In this document: positions 1 through 9,050 of the stretch, piece by piece
Layout of the letters: each line of letters opens with the position of its first letter
Position numbering within the stretch: position 1 is the stretch's first letter
Origin: Setomelanomma holmii
Taxonomy: Eukaryota; Ascomycota; Dothideomycetes; Pleosporales; Phaeosphaeriaceae
DNA: 27,002 nt
Assembly (NCBI GenBank): GCA_010015745.1
Contig: ML978369.1
Span: 1 to 27,002 of the forward strand
Direction of reading: 5' to 3'
Program-made: the position numbers and the translations under genes
Notes under the pieces: model-generated
Told to the model about the DNA's origin: nothing
What the model saw: only the letters and a program-made list of their open reading frames with translations
Databases searched by the model: none

Positions 1-51
1 GCGCTACCCGTCTTTCATGCCCCCTGGGAGGCTTTCATAGGACGTTAAACA

Positions 52-75
52 ATACATACATACATACATACATAC
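52..75. repeat. ATAC tetranucleotide microsatellite
   Basis: Six uninterrupted ATAC units. It lies just downstream of the 3' end of the broken gene at 126-1439 and directly abuts the short dispersed repeat that begins at 74. Confidence 0.9.
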
Positions 76-140
76 AATACAACCTCAGTTCAATCCTTCA
101 ATTCTTCCCGCATGCGCACTGTTTACTACACCGCAACAGC
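74..140. repeat. Dispersed short repeat, copy A
   Basis: Positions 74-113 match 11468-11507 almost base for base, with about four substitutions, all transitions. Weaker similarity continues to about 140, into the last codons of the gene at 126-1439. One difference is CA in this copy against TA in the other, the change expected from RIP. It may be the edge of an old segmental duplication or a mobile-element remnant; I do not recognise the family. Confidence 0.6.
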
Positions 141-1439
141 TCTTGCCTCTAGCGCATCGCGCGAATCCAATGCCATACTTCTGTCAGCGCAGAATACTTC
201 AAGCGCAATTTGCCATGCTGCGTCTCTTCTCACGATGTTGAACACCTCGGTCGACCTGGTCGGATGTTGTTGGCCATCCAGCGTCAGCGTGAAGCAACCT
301 GGTGGCATATACAGTGCTGGGAGACGGTCTGCCTCCATGATCCACGGTGCTAAACAACGCGGCGAGATCTGCCCTGAGTTGAGATAGCCCATGAGGTTTT
401 GCTCAGCTGAAGGCGAACCGGAGGCCACGTCCATTACCAAGGTACGGTCGATGTGTTGCTGAAGAGAATATTCTCCCAGAGATTGACCTTCTGCTCAACA
501 CGCAGCAGCGGATTTTCGAGGCACAGAGGTATGAGACCTTGGGCGTGGCCTGCGGAAGGGAACACAGAGTCAGTCAAGAAACAGCAGGTAATTGGAAGAC
601 TTACCCTGCGGCCCAGCAACAGACATGCGATCTTCTTCGAGCACGACGTTGCGAATCTGCTTCCGGACTTCTGGAGAAAGAGACTGGAGATATCTGATGG
701 CGACTGATGTCGCAGAGATGCGGAATTTAGTGCGCTTTTCGGCAGATGATTCTCCGTCTCCAAAGCCTCGCTCTAGCGTTTGATATAGGCACGTAACACT
801 TTGATCGGTTGGATATGTCCACGGAACGAGTTCATGCGTAGAGTTGATGATGATATCAAGGTCATACCATCTCGAGATTCCCCTTGAATCATTGGCGATT
901 ATCGTCTCGCGCAATCGTTGTCGATCCGACGTAAAGCTGTGTTGAGGAACTGATGGTATCGCGAAGAAACCTCAGCCCATCCCATGCCTATACAACTGTC
1001 CCAGTCTGCGAGCTCGAATCCATCTGCACCTTGAAGTCCTCGGATGACGGGCCTGAATTCCGGATACAGCTTCAAGAGCTCGTTGGCCACAGCCGAGTCG
1101 ATCAAGCCGCATGCAGATACAATGAAACGATGCTTGAGGGTACGCAAGGCATCCAAGAGTGCATGCCACCACGCTGTAGTTTCGTGCAGCTCATTGTTGT
1201 AAATTGTGGTAAAGGTGATCGTGTTGAGCTTGAATGTTAGGCCGCGCATTTCTGACGTGACAAGCCGACAGGTCTTCGTCAGACTGAGGTCGATTGGATT
1301 TTGATCTGCTGTGACAATCTTGCCCGTCTGGGCGGAGAACATAGCCACCATCAATGGTAAGGTAGTATTCGTAGACGATGTCGCAAATTTCCCGCGAAGG
1401 TTGAAGCAGCCTGGACTGCTGGACAATGTGAGTAGTCAT
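126..1439 (-). pseudogene. Broken fungal lineage-specific hypothetical gene
   Basis: The reading starts at ATG 1437-1439 with LLQPSREICDIVYEYYLT, an F-box-like opening (leucine-rich, 'P-R-E-I-x-D-x-Y-E-Y') common in a large family of ascomycete hypothetical proteins. Family-like blocks then appear in order in different frames: NPIDLSLTKTCRLV (about 1290), FTTIYNNELHETTAWW (about 1190), ATSVAIRYLQSLSPEVRKQI (about 670) and GLIPLCLENPLLRVEQKVNLW (about 500). One clear intron survives, with GTAAGT donor at about 601, TTCCGCAG acceptor at about 552 and a CTGAC-like branch site; splicing joins VAGPQ to HAQGLIP in frame. The other joins, near 1325-1340, 900-914 and 430-440, are frame changes without a convincing intron, so the gene appears frameshifted. 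The last segment ends at the stop at 126-128. Function is unknown. Sequencing indels are an alternative explanation. Confidence 0.65.
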
Positions 1440-1892
1440 GGTTGGGGATCGTGATAGAAGGAAAGAAGCATAGCGTGAGAGCATCATGTCAAGTAAGCTC
1501 TTCAGGAGACGTTTCAATATGCAAAGATTCAGGCTCCAGCTTCCCGTTTTTTGGTACATGGTTCGCGGACACGACTAGGTATTTAGTGCAAAACAGTCCA
1601 CCAGAAGACGGATGCATGGTGTCAATAGAATAAGCGATGACAAGCTGTGCCATGTCGATGCTACGTGTTGTGAGGCATTTTCATGTTGAACTCATGGTGT
1701 GCGTGACTCTTGGTGACACGTGTTCGCGAAGGCACGATGCTTGTTTGAGAGTGCAGAGCGTGAGGGAAAGGAGGTGATAGTGTTGCAGTGAAAGTGGCTT
1801 ATCGATAACGATGTCGCAACTCAAGAACTTTCCAACCACAACTTCAACTCATCTCTCACCAACACAATCACCAAAGTCAAGTTGGTCGCGCA
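1440..1892. other. Intergenic region between divergent genes
   Basis: This 450-bp stretch separates the minus-strand broken gene from the plus-strand ExoX-like repeat gene, so it should hold both promoters. The last 50 bases before 1893 are rich in C, A and T, as in ascomycete 5' leaders. I see no clear TATA box and no coding segment. Confidence 0.4.
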
Positions 1893-3119
1893 ATGCCACG
1901 CCCGTGCCAGCGGCGGCGTGAAAGTGCAACGGCAAAGCGCAAGTCGACTGCGAAACCGAAACCCTCCGGCCCGCCCCCGATTCGGCATAAAGCGCGGCAA
2001 AAAGCAGTCCACAACGCCCGTCACGGTCGTAGTCGCGGAGGCCGACCCTCACAGAATCAGCGCAGCGGCAATGGCCTCGAGGCCAACCAGGACTTTATAT
2101 CTTTCGCTTCTTCCGGCAACAACTTCAACGTGTTGAATGGCGCAGGCAGCCGGCAAAACCCCATTGCGCTCGGCGACGATGATTCCCTCGAGGACGGCGA
2201 AATAAGCGAAGATGGCAGCGATGAGGACGATGACAGCGATGAGGACATGGATGATGCGGAGGCTCTTACCATCAATGTGCAGGTGCAGAATGGATACAAG
2301 GGGAGGCCAGGTCGAGCGAGGGTCATGTTCAGTGTGGTAGAAGCAATATCGGTATACAAGGAGCTGCACGGGGCAGGCTTCCCACTCAGCAGGCAGAGAG
2401 TCAAGAGATACGGCCGCGAAATAGAGGAATCTTATGCCAGACCTGCGCATCCACCAGCGGCCGCTCTACCCGTGAGAGGTCCGGTCGCATTGTCCCAGTA
2501 CTCCCGGGTATCATTCCAGTCAGATGCAGTAGTCGGTCCGCAGCCCTCGAAACCCGAGTCTCGCTCTGCTGGATCCTCGAGCGTCTCGCTTGGGTCTTCT
2601 TCAATGTCTCGTCAGCCGAGTTCAAGCACTGCCACAAGCCACGCCTCTGCTGGTGGCTCGCAAGCGCAGGACGCCGCCCGCGATTACACCTTTGACTGGG
2701 GCGTGCACTCTGGCAAAAGCTTCAAGGATGTCCCGGAGAACTATCTGAAAACCATCGCCGGCAACCCGAGTCTGCTTGACAAGCACCCTGAGATCAAAGA
2801 AGCCTTCGACTTCCACAGACCGGGTATGCGTCGGACGGCACCTACATCACGCCAAAAGGCGAGGCAGCAACAATCGCCAGTCCAAGCCCCTACACGGCAA
2901 GGTCGAGCTCAGGGTAGCCGTGGTACACCAAAAGTGTCGTGGACAAATTTTAAGCTACCAACTGGTGCGCACGTGGGCAAGAAGCTCAACGAGGTACCGG
3001 AAAATTACCTGAAGACCATTGAAGGCATGGACCACGTCATGAATAAGTGGGTTGGCCTGAAAGAAGCACTGCATGACTACAATGTGAGGACAGGCAGGCA
3101 GGGCAAAGTCGCAGGATGA
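1893..3119 (+). CDS. ExoX C-terminal-like repeat protein, two copies
   Basis: A single-exon 408-aa protein. Residues 1-60 are very basic (R/K/S/P rich), 94-124 are strongly acidic (D/E/S) and 185-260 are Ser-rich and probably disordered. Two related blocks follow, at residues 265-305 (YTFDWGVHSGKSFKDVPENY) and 353-393 (GAHVGKKLNEVPENYLKTI). The pattern F-x-x-G-x-H-x-G-K-x(3)-V-P-x-x-Y-L resembles the small domain at the C terminus of exodeoxyribonuclease X and related bacterial proteins, and similar modules occur in fungal hypothetical proteins. No exonuclease catalytic domain is visible, so the module may act in nucleic-acid or protein binding; this is inference. The basic and acidic tracts would suit a nuclear protein. 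The stop lies only 166 bp before the ATG of the related gene at 3286, so the pair probably arose by tandem duplication. Confidence 0.75.
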   Translation: MPRPCQRRRESATAKRKSTAKPKPSGPPPIRHKARQKAVHNARHGRSRGGRPSQNQRSGNGLEANQDFISFASSGNNFNVLNGAGSRQNPIALGDDDSLEDGEISEDGSDEDDDSDEDMDDAEALTINVQVQNGYKGRPGRARVMFSVVEAISVYKELHGAGFPLSRQRVKRYGREIEESYARPAHPPAAALPVRGPVALSQYSRVSFQSDAVVGPQPSKPESRSAGSSSVSLGSSSMSRQPSSSTATSHASAGGSQAQDAARDYTFDWGVHSGKSFKDVPENYLKTIAGNPSLLDKHPEIKEAFDFHRPGMRRTAPTSRQKARQQQSPVQAPTRQGRAQGSRGTPKVSWTNFKLPTGAHVGKKLNEVPENYLKTIEGMDHVMNKWVGLKEALHDYNVRTGRQGKVAG

Positions 3120-3285
3120 GTTGCGAAAAGCGGTGAGGTTACAATGGCTCCTTCCTCCTGCTGTGCCCAGGTGTTTACGTTTGTGCGCCAAGCTCTTTGT
3201 AGGCTCGACCTCATTCACTTCACCCTCACAAACCACCAGCAAAACGATTTTGCCGCCCTCGAGACTTGCACCCACGCGTGACACG

Positions 3286-4927
3286 ATGCCGCTTCGGTCA
3301 GGAAAGGACTTTCACGCTGCTGAGCACAAAATACATTCGCTGCAAGCTGGACCTAAGCTACCCTCAGAGGCTACATCGAAGGCAGGAGCGACACGAGTCC
3401 CGAAGCGACCCCTTACAAGGTCTGAGCCGGACTGGGAGCCCGAGGTGGCATGCGGCCCTTCACCTAAGAAACCTTGGAGAGGAGAAGTCTGCAAGCTCGT
3501 GGAAGACGATGCTGTCATTGAGAAGTTCCCGCGCACGACTCAGTCTCAGACTGGTTCGCAAGCCATTGCTCAAGCGAATGCGCGTATGCTAGTTACCAAA
3601 CCTCAAGTCTTCGCGTTGCCAGTTCGGCCGGATAGGATTCCTACGATTGTCGAAGATGCGCGGTCAGACAGGCGAAACGAATGCACGCGGCTGGCAGTCA
3701 ACGTGATCAGCGAAGAAGGGCAACTGCAGTTCAACAAGGAAGCGTTGTCTCGCTGGGATCGACGAGAAATTGATGGGTCATCCATTGAACGACCAATAAT
3801 CATCGCTGAGCATGGAAACGGGTTCCAATCAACTCAGAGACGACTAGGACAGAGGGACGCGTTATCTGAGATCGCACATAAAGCTCTTCGATCGGTAGAG
3901 AGACGAGAACCAACCAGGTTCACGGCAACGTACTGCCATGGCAGATTGCATGCACAGCCGTCCAACGCTGCCACCCTGTCATCCGTCATGTTCACTTTTC
4001 AAGAGGCGAAGGCATTCCTGCTGCAGCCCGAGCATGGCGGTGGTTCTTCGCATCCGCCCTATGATCTTTCGACCGGGGAGTACATACCCTATCCGGTGAC
4101 TAGATCGTACAGTCTTGGTGGCATGGGCAGGTACAGTCTTATACCGCAGACTTCCACCACGAATAACGGAGATACGGATGTAGGCGAATACACCTTCGAC
4201 TGGGGCGCTCACTATGGGAAGTCGCTCAGCGAGGTGCCTCCCGTCTACATTGCCTCGATACTTGCATCGCCCCGTCTCAGCGCCATGCTCGCAGAACACC
4301 ATGGCTTGCGCGAGGCTCTCCAGCATAACAAACCTGACGACCCGCGTCTTCGCAAGGCCTTACAACCTATGCAGCCCTCTTCGCTACTTCCCCGATCCAA
4401 GCTTACTATCAGTAGATCTTGGACCACGCAAGAGGACGAACGACCACTCGTAGACCCCTTTCCTTCCGACGTCCATGAGAAGGACATCAAAGAATCCATG
4501 GACGGTTGCGCAGAGACACCTACGTTAGCCAGTTGCGTGCATCCAAAGGACTACGTCCTCAACTTCGGACGCTATGCCAGCAGGCCCCTTCATAAAGTTC
4601 CTTTGGCATATCTGTGTATGCTAGACTCGAATGCGCATGCTCTAAATGCACATACCGGGCTGCAGCAAGGCAATGTATTTCCGCTTCCCTAATGGTTGCT
4701 TTGATTACTGGGCGCAGCGCTACCGTTTCGACTTCGGCAAGCACAAAGGCAAGCATGTCGCGGGAGTGCCTGCGGAGTATTTTCTTGCCCTCGAAAGAGA
4801 TGGACCTACTCTATACAAGAGAGAGATTCTGCAACATGTGCTCAGGCGGTGGAACAAGCAAAACGGAAGGAGCAACGAGGTCCTAGACGACACGTTACGC
4901 CGGAGCAAACCAATGGCATCAAAATAA
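3286..4927 (+). CDS. ExoX C-terminal-like repeat protein, three copies
   Basis: I start this at ATG 3286; the frame is open further upstream but without another ATG. Exon 1 (3286-4674) encodes 463 aa, mostly low-complexity, with repeat blocks at residues 302-346 (YTFDWGAHYGKSLSEVP) and 423-460 (YVLNFGRYASRPLHKVP). The frame then stops at a TAA. A third and best-conserved block (YRFDFGKHKGKHVAGVPAEY) continues in another frame to the stop at 4925-4927. A 43-nt intron at 4675-4717 (GTATTT...GCGCAG, with CTAAT) joins them in phase 0 and gives 532 aa. A 1-bp frameshift is the alternative, because the second frame is also open across the proposed intron. Function is unknown; I infer the same role as the gene at 1893-3119. 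Confidence 0.68.
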
Positions 4928-5181
4928 GCCTTGCAGCTTCAACGTATGGTAGACATTGATCCAATGCCGGCCGGTGAGGCACTCCATGTCACATATTGCT
5001 TAGAAGAGTGCCAACATCTTTGTAGGCTAATATAGCATTAAGCACCGAGCGGCTATCGCCAGTGAAGCGAACTACATCTACTCACAATTCAGGGAGCTTG
5101 TCTGGCGTGTCTACTACACATCCCCGCACTCATTGCGGGCTTCAATCAAAAATCAACCAATCATTGCAAATACCTTGCGCT

Positions 5182-6315
5182 CTACGTCCCACCCACCTCT
5201 TTCCTCCCTGCAACCTTCCGAACAATAACCCTCCTCTCATCCCCCTCCCCCACACCCTCCGTCTCCAACCCCAAATCCATCGCAACACAATGCTGCAACT
5301 TCCTCCTCTCCCTGCCTACCCTCTTCATCTCCAAAACCTCCTCTTTTTTACCAGCAAACTGCGCCAACACCCGTGAATCCCACATCGCACGCTCTTCCCA
5401 TTCCATGTCGGCGACAATCGCATATTGCCACGTGGTCTTTCTCGACCACTTCACATCCCGCAGACTGGCTAGCGGATGCGGTGTCCCGCGTGCCAGGAAC
5501 TGAGCGGCGACTTGTGGGTTGATTATGCGACTCACGGCGGTGCTGAGTTTGGCGAAGCGCCCGATTTTCGGGTCGAGATAAGTGCCCACAAAATTGTATG
5601 TGTATTCGAGGGAGCGCAGGATGTAATTCACGCTTCCGGATTTGGCGCTGATACTACCTGTCAAGTGCACCGGTATGCGTGCGTTGTAGTGCGCTTGGAC
5701 TTGCCGGACGAGTGCAATGATGTCGTCGGCATGTTCCAGAAATTTATGTGTGCGTTTATCATGTAAGAACGGATAGAAAGTAATCCTGTGTTGAGTGCGT
5801 AGGGAGCGTGGGGTGGGTGTGATGTCTAGATACACCCCCTTAAGCCCAATCCCATCCTTCACCCCATCCGGCAAACAGGGCACCGAAGAAGCCCAAGCGC
5901 TAATAAGTTCAGGATATGTCCAGTTCTCTTCTCCAACACAATAGCAACACCAAGGTATCCGATGTTTGTCGGACTCGGCGAAGATGTCGGGGCATATTGA
6001 CTCGAGTTTTGGCGTACGGCGGATGCCGTCGATCGTGATTGATGGTAAGCACTTCGTGAGATCGTTGGCAGTGAAGTACGTGGGTGTTGGGATGAACCAG
6101 ATTGGTGACCAGGTGGGTAGGAGGGAGGCGGTGTCGTGCCGGAGGAGGGCGTTGATGTGGAGAAGGTTTAGGATGACGCAGGGAAGAGGGGTGGGGGATT
6201 TGATGGGGAGAGGGAGGGCGTGGGTGGTTCGGAAGAGGTAGGTGAGGATTTCGCGGCGGAGTTCGGTTGGGAGAGTGATTAGCGATGTTGTTGCGGTGGT
6301 AGTGGAATCCGGCAT
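5182..6315 (-). CDS. F-box-like and R3H domain protein
   Basis: An uninterrupted 377-aa reading frame starting at ATG 6315. Residues 11-30 (SLITLPTELRREILTYLF) match the start of F-box-like domains, which in fungi often mark substrate receptors of SCF ubiquitin ligases or are simply lineage-specific. Residues 100-300 hold no domain I recognise. The C terminus, about 330-368, fits an R3H domain: R338-K-L-Q-H342 gives the R-x3-H signature, followed by DLGLETEGVGEGDERRVIVRK, as in single-stranded nucleic-acid-binding R3H modules. The combination suggests an RNA- or DNA-binding protein with a possible protein-interaction N terminus. It is convergent with the gene ending at 4927. The minus strand is very C-rich near both ends of the gene, which may reflect codon preference. 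The function assignment is inference from two short motifs. Confidence 0.75.
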   Translation of the reverse strand: MPDSTTTATTSLITLPTELRREILTYLFRTTHALPLPIKSPTPLPCVILNLLHINALLRHDTASLLPTWSPIWFIPTPTYFTANDLTKCLPSITIDGIRRTPKLESICPDIFAESDKHRIPWCCYCVGEENWTYPELISAWASSVPCLPDGVKDGIGLKGVYLDITPTPRSLRTQHRITFYPFLHDKRTHKFLEHADDIIALVRQVQAHYNARIPVHLTGSISAKSGSVNYILRSLEYTYNFVGTYLDPKIGRFAKLSTAVSRIINPQVAAQFLARGTPHPLASLRDVKWSRKTTWQYAIVADMEWEERAMWDSRVLAQFAGKKEEVLEMKRVGRERRKLQHCVAMDLGLETEGVGEGDERRVIVRKVAGRKEVGGT

Positions 6316-6786
6316 TTTGGACGGGGCGATTGAGCCTGCAATTGATGGTGGACGAGGAAGTCAACAGGTTTGGAAAGAGTCGTAGAGAAACAGTCGATGT
6401 AAGCTTCGCTAAATTGTAATATAGACCGATGAGGCTGTGTCTATTCTTTATGCTCGATTGGTGTGATCGACCAGTGCGGCTGAAGTGGGCTTGACTAGAA
6501 GTGGAAACCCGCGATGTTAAGCTCGCGACCGGCGTGCGACGGAGTAAGCACCGCTACCATCTATCTGCTTGACTCATTGGTCAACACAACGAAGACGGCG
6601 GATGTAACTGCCACAGTAGAACTGGATGAGCATTTAGATGCAATGATGCATTGTATTGCATTTGCTCTTCGTGCGTAATGCAGGTCGTCAAGTATGTACA
6701 AGAACGCAGCTGGTAATGTATTGACAAGAAGTGAAATGCCTCGCTCACTCATCAATTCTGCTCCCAGTCAATAGATGACTTGCTGT
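6316..6786. other. Intergenic region, no gene seen
   Basis: It lies between the start of the F-box/R3H gene and the stop of the LPMO gene, both on the minus strand. It should hold the promoter of the former and the 3' UTR of the latter. No coding segment, repeat or clear TATA box is recognised. Confidence 0.35.
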
Positions 6787-7644
6787 CTAGTTCGCTGCAG
6801 TCCAGAGCGCTGGGCCTGGATAGGTGTAGCTTGTTGCGCCCACGTAGATGTTGAATACAACACCTGGCATGGTTGGGGTGTACAAGCTCGTTCCCGCAAC
6901 GCCGCTAGTGGGCGTAACGGTTCCACTGCCTCCGATCTTGAGGTTGATGCACTGCCTGCGTTTGAGTGTTTCAATGTTACATATACAAGACCTGTCAATT
7001 TACCTGAGGGTACAGCTGCGCGTCATTGATGTTCTGACCGCCGTGCAGGGCGATGATCTCGTGGCGGAGGACGTAGTTGCCTGCCGCCAGTTTGGCGGGG
7101 ATTGTGAGCGAGGAGACGAAACTGTTCTTGATCAGAGTGTCGGTGACCCAGGTGTTTGAGCTAGCAGTGACGATGGAGTCCTGAGTAATCTTGGACCACT
7201 TGAGCGAGCCAGGGGTCAGGGTGGTGCAGTCACCCGTGTCGTTGTCAATACCTTCTCACATTGAAGTGAACACGATTGCTACGTACCATTACAGGCAGCA
7301 ATGTAGTTGATGATTGGTCCCTTGTGCGAGTCGGGCCAGGTGCTCCATGCGAGGTTGATGGTATCACCAGCGTTGGCACTTGCGTAGAGTTTGCCCGCAG
7401 TTGCGCTCTTGTGGCAGTTGATGTCAGCGGTCTCAACGTCGTTGGGCTCGACGAAGCCAAGATCCTGGTTCAGGGCATCCCAGCCAGCGGTTTGAGGTCT
7501 GCTGTTTGAGGGGTAGTAGTACCAGACAGGATCAGATCCGTTGGTGACCTTGCCATTGACAGTGATTGTCTTCACATAGCCGTGGGCTGAGATGACATCG
7601 AGCAGAGCCGCGGCGGCTGTGAGGAGGATGATTGTAAATCTCAT
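6787..7644 (-). CDS. Secreted AA9 lytic polysaccharide monooxygenase
   Basis: A copper enzyme of the AA9 (former GH61) family that oxidatively cleaves cellulose or related glucans outside the cell. I prefer ATG 7644 over the in-frame ATG 7677, because it gives a clean 20-aa signal peptide ending in DVISA, so that His21 (HGYV) becomes the mature N terminus. The second histidine-brace residue is His107 (SHKGP). His189, Gln198 and Tyr200 (AQLYPQC) show the expected spacing, and Cys118 and Cys203 should form the conserved disulfide. Three exons are inferred: intron 1 at about 7252-7286 (GTACGT...GAGAAG) and intron 2 at 6952-7003 (GTAAAT...GGCAG, 52 nt). The spliced product is about 256 aa, matching a bare catalytic domain without a cellulose-binding module or linker. 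It is probably active, since all key residues are present. Confidence 0.92.
7252..7286 (-). other. Very short intron 1 of the AA9 gene, NAGNAG acceptor
   Basis: The frame meets a TAG right after the GTACGT donor, so a break is required. The only AGs that restore the frame are the two in GAGAAG, 3 nt apart, giving introns of 32 or 35 nt and proteins differing by one residue. An upstream GTAATG donor would give 41 nt. These lengths are near the lower limit for fungi. Confidence 0.55.
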
Positions 7645-7729
7645 CGTTACGGTGAGAGTTGCTAGTTCGAAGCGCAAGTTATTATGTTGCTGATGTCGGA
7701 TGGAGGCATGATATGCGACGATAGCCTAC

Positions 7730-7736
7730 ATTTATA
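7730..7736 (-). promoter_or_regulatory. TATA box of the AA9 gene
   Basis: TATAAAT on the minus strand, about 86-92 bp upstream of the preferred ATG at 7644. With the usual 30-bp spacing the transcript would start near 7700, leaving a leader of roughly 55-60 nt. Confidence 0.55.
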
Positions 7737-7744
7737 CGCTGTGA

Positions 7745-9050
7745 GGATTGTGTCCCAGGTCTTGTGGCAGTTCTGCTACAACAAGATCAAAGACACGGAG
7801 GCGGTCCTCTGCACTCCTCCAACTCATTTCGCAGGCATTAAGAGTGCTATAAATTACCACAAGCCTACATACATCAGACTTCTGGCGGCATGAGGAAAGG
7901 TCAAGATGGCACAGCCACGCTTACATCCCTTGGACATGGTATCTGGCGACGCAAGCCAGCAATCGTGGTGTTACCATCGGGTACGGAATCTGGAGGCGAA
8001 AGAAAACATATTACGTCGATATTGAGTCGCCTCAGAAGCACGGTCGCGGATTGTGGGGATGCTTGACCGGCTGCTGTTCGGTTGATCACGACCTGATTTT
8101 CCCTGTGGCTTTTAATCTACTTCCCCGGAACGCTTTGATGCAGTCCCGGTAGCGAACGCAATTGGCTGACTTGGTGAGTAGCAGCATCCTGAATTCTGCA
8201 TGTTCTCGTCAGGCATAGGGTAGCCCAAGCCTCACGATAGTGTATTGGATGACCTGTCGCAGCTCTAAGTCCAGACATGGTCAAATCTAGGAGGAGTGAG
8301 GCTCGCCGGAGATGAAGCCGCATGGCTCCCGTGTCGCACCACATGCGAATGCGATGACTGTCCGTCTCTTTCATCCTTTGGTGTGGTGCGACACGAAGCT
8401 GCATGGCTGGATGTGCTCTCGGCAGCGGACGGTGGTCGCCAGGATCTCAAGTTTAGTCAGTGGCGGGGTTGCTGTCCGCCATCGCGACCCGTGAGGAGTC
8501 TCATATGACAGTGGCTGTCGAAATTCCACCTATTGAATGACCGACCTCGGTGGGCAAGATGAGCAGGGTGATAGTGTAACATTGCAACCGGGTGGGCGAG
8601 AACGCAAGGGCGGCAAGCTTATATAGACTTTAGTGAAGAGGAGCATGAGCTATTCAGCTCACAACGAGCTCACAATGAACGCAAAGCACATTCATGAATG
8701 GAACGTGTATAGCGCAGGCAAAGATCATGATTGGGTATCCTGCCATGAGGCTGAGAGTGTGAGGTTTTCACAGGAGGCGGCAGCAAAGTGCGGGGCATTT
8801 CTAGCATCAGCGATATTATGTCCGAATTAAAGCCAGGGGTGAATAGGCATAGTCCACCTAAACAGTACGCCCACGCATTTACATCACAATGCTCGCCCTC
8901 ATAACCTGTCGTATGCAAGTGCTCCTCTATCCATGATGACAACGCTTTTGAAGACTCCATTTCATACCGCATGTGGTGTCCGAAGCCCAACGCAACGTCG
9001 GCTGCTATTCCCCCTGCATGGTAACCACTCCGCGTGATCACTAAAGAATT
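7745..9050. other. 1.3 kb without a supported gene
   Basis: It lies between the LPMO promoter and the end of the HET pseudogene. It contains the 14-bp inverted repeat at 8330-8395 and a TATATA at about 8619. Open frames at 8633-8830 (plus) and 8670-9041 (minus) show no domain and no family resemblance, and I do not call them. Confidence 0.4.
8330..8395. repeat. 14-bp perfect inverted repeat with flanking direct repeats
   Basis: CGTGTCGCACCACA at 8330-8343 is the exact reverse complement of 8382-8395, with a 38-nt loop. The outer flanks also resemble each other as direct repeats: GAAGCCGCATGGCT at about 8314 and GAAGCTGCATGGCT at about 8395. A stem-loop or a small degenerate mobile element would both fit; no clear target duplication is seen. 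Confidence 0.7.

Noticed and set aside
8633..8830. Small plus-strand open frame close to a TATATA at about 8619
   Set aside because: The TATA lies only about 25 bp from the ATG, too close for a normal leader, and the peptide has no recognisable feature.
8670..9041. Minus-strand open frame of 123 codons downstream of the HET pseudogene
   Set aside because: No domain, no splice signals and no resemblance to HET C-terminal sequence; the HET frame already ends at 9051.
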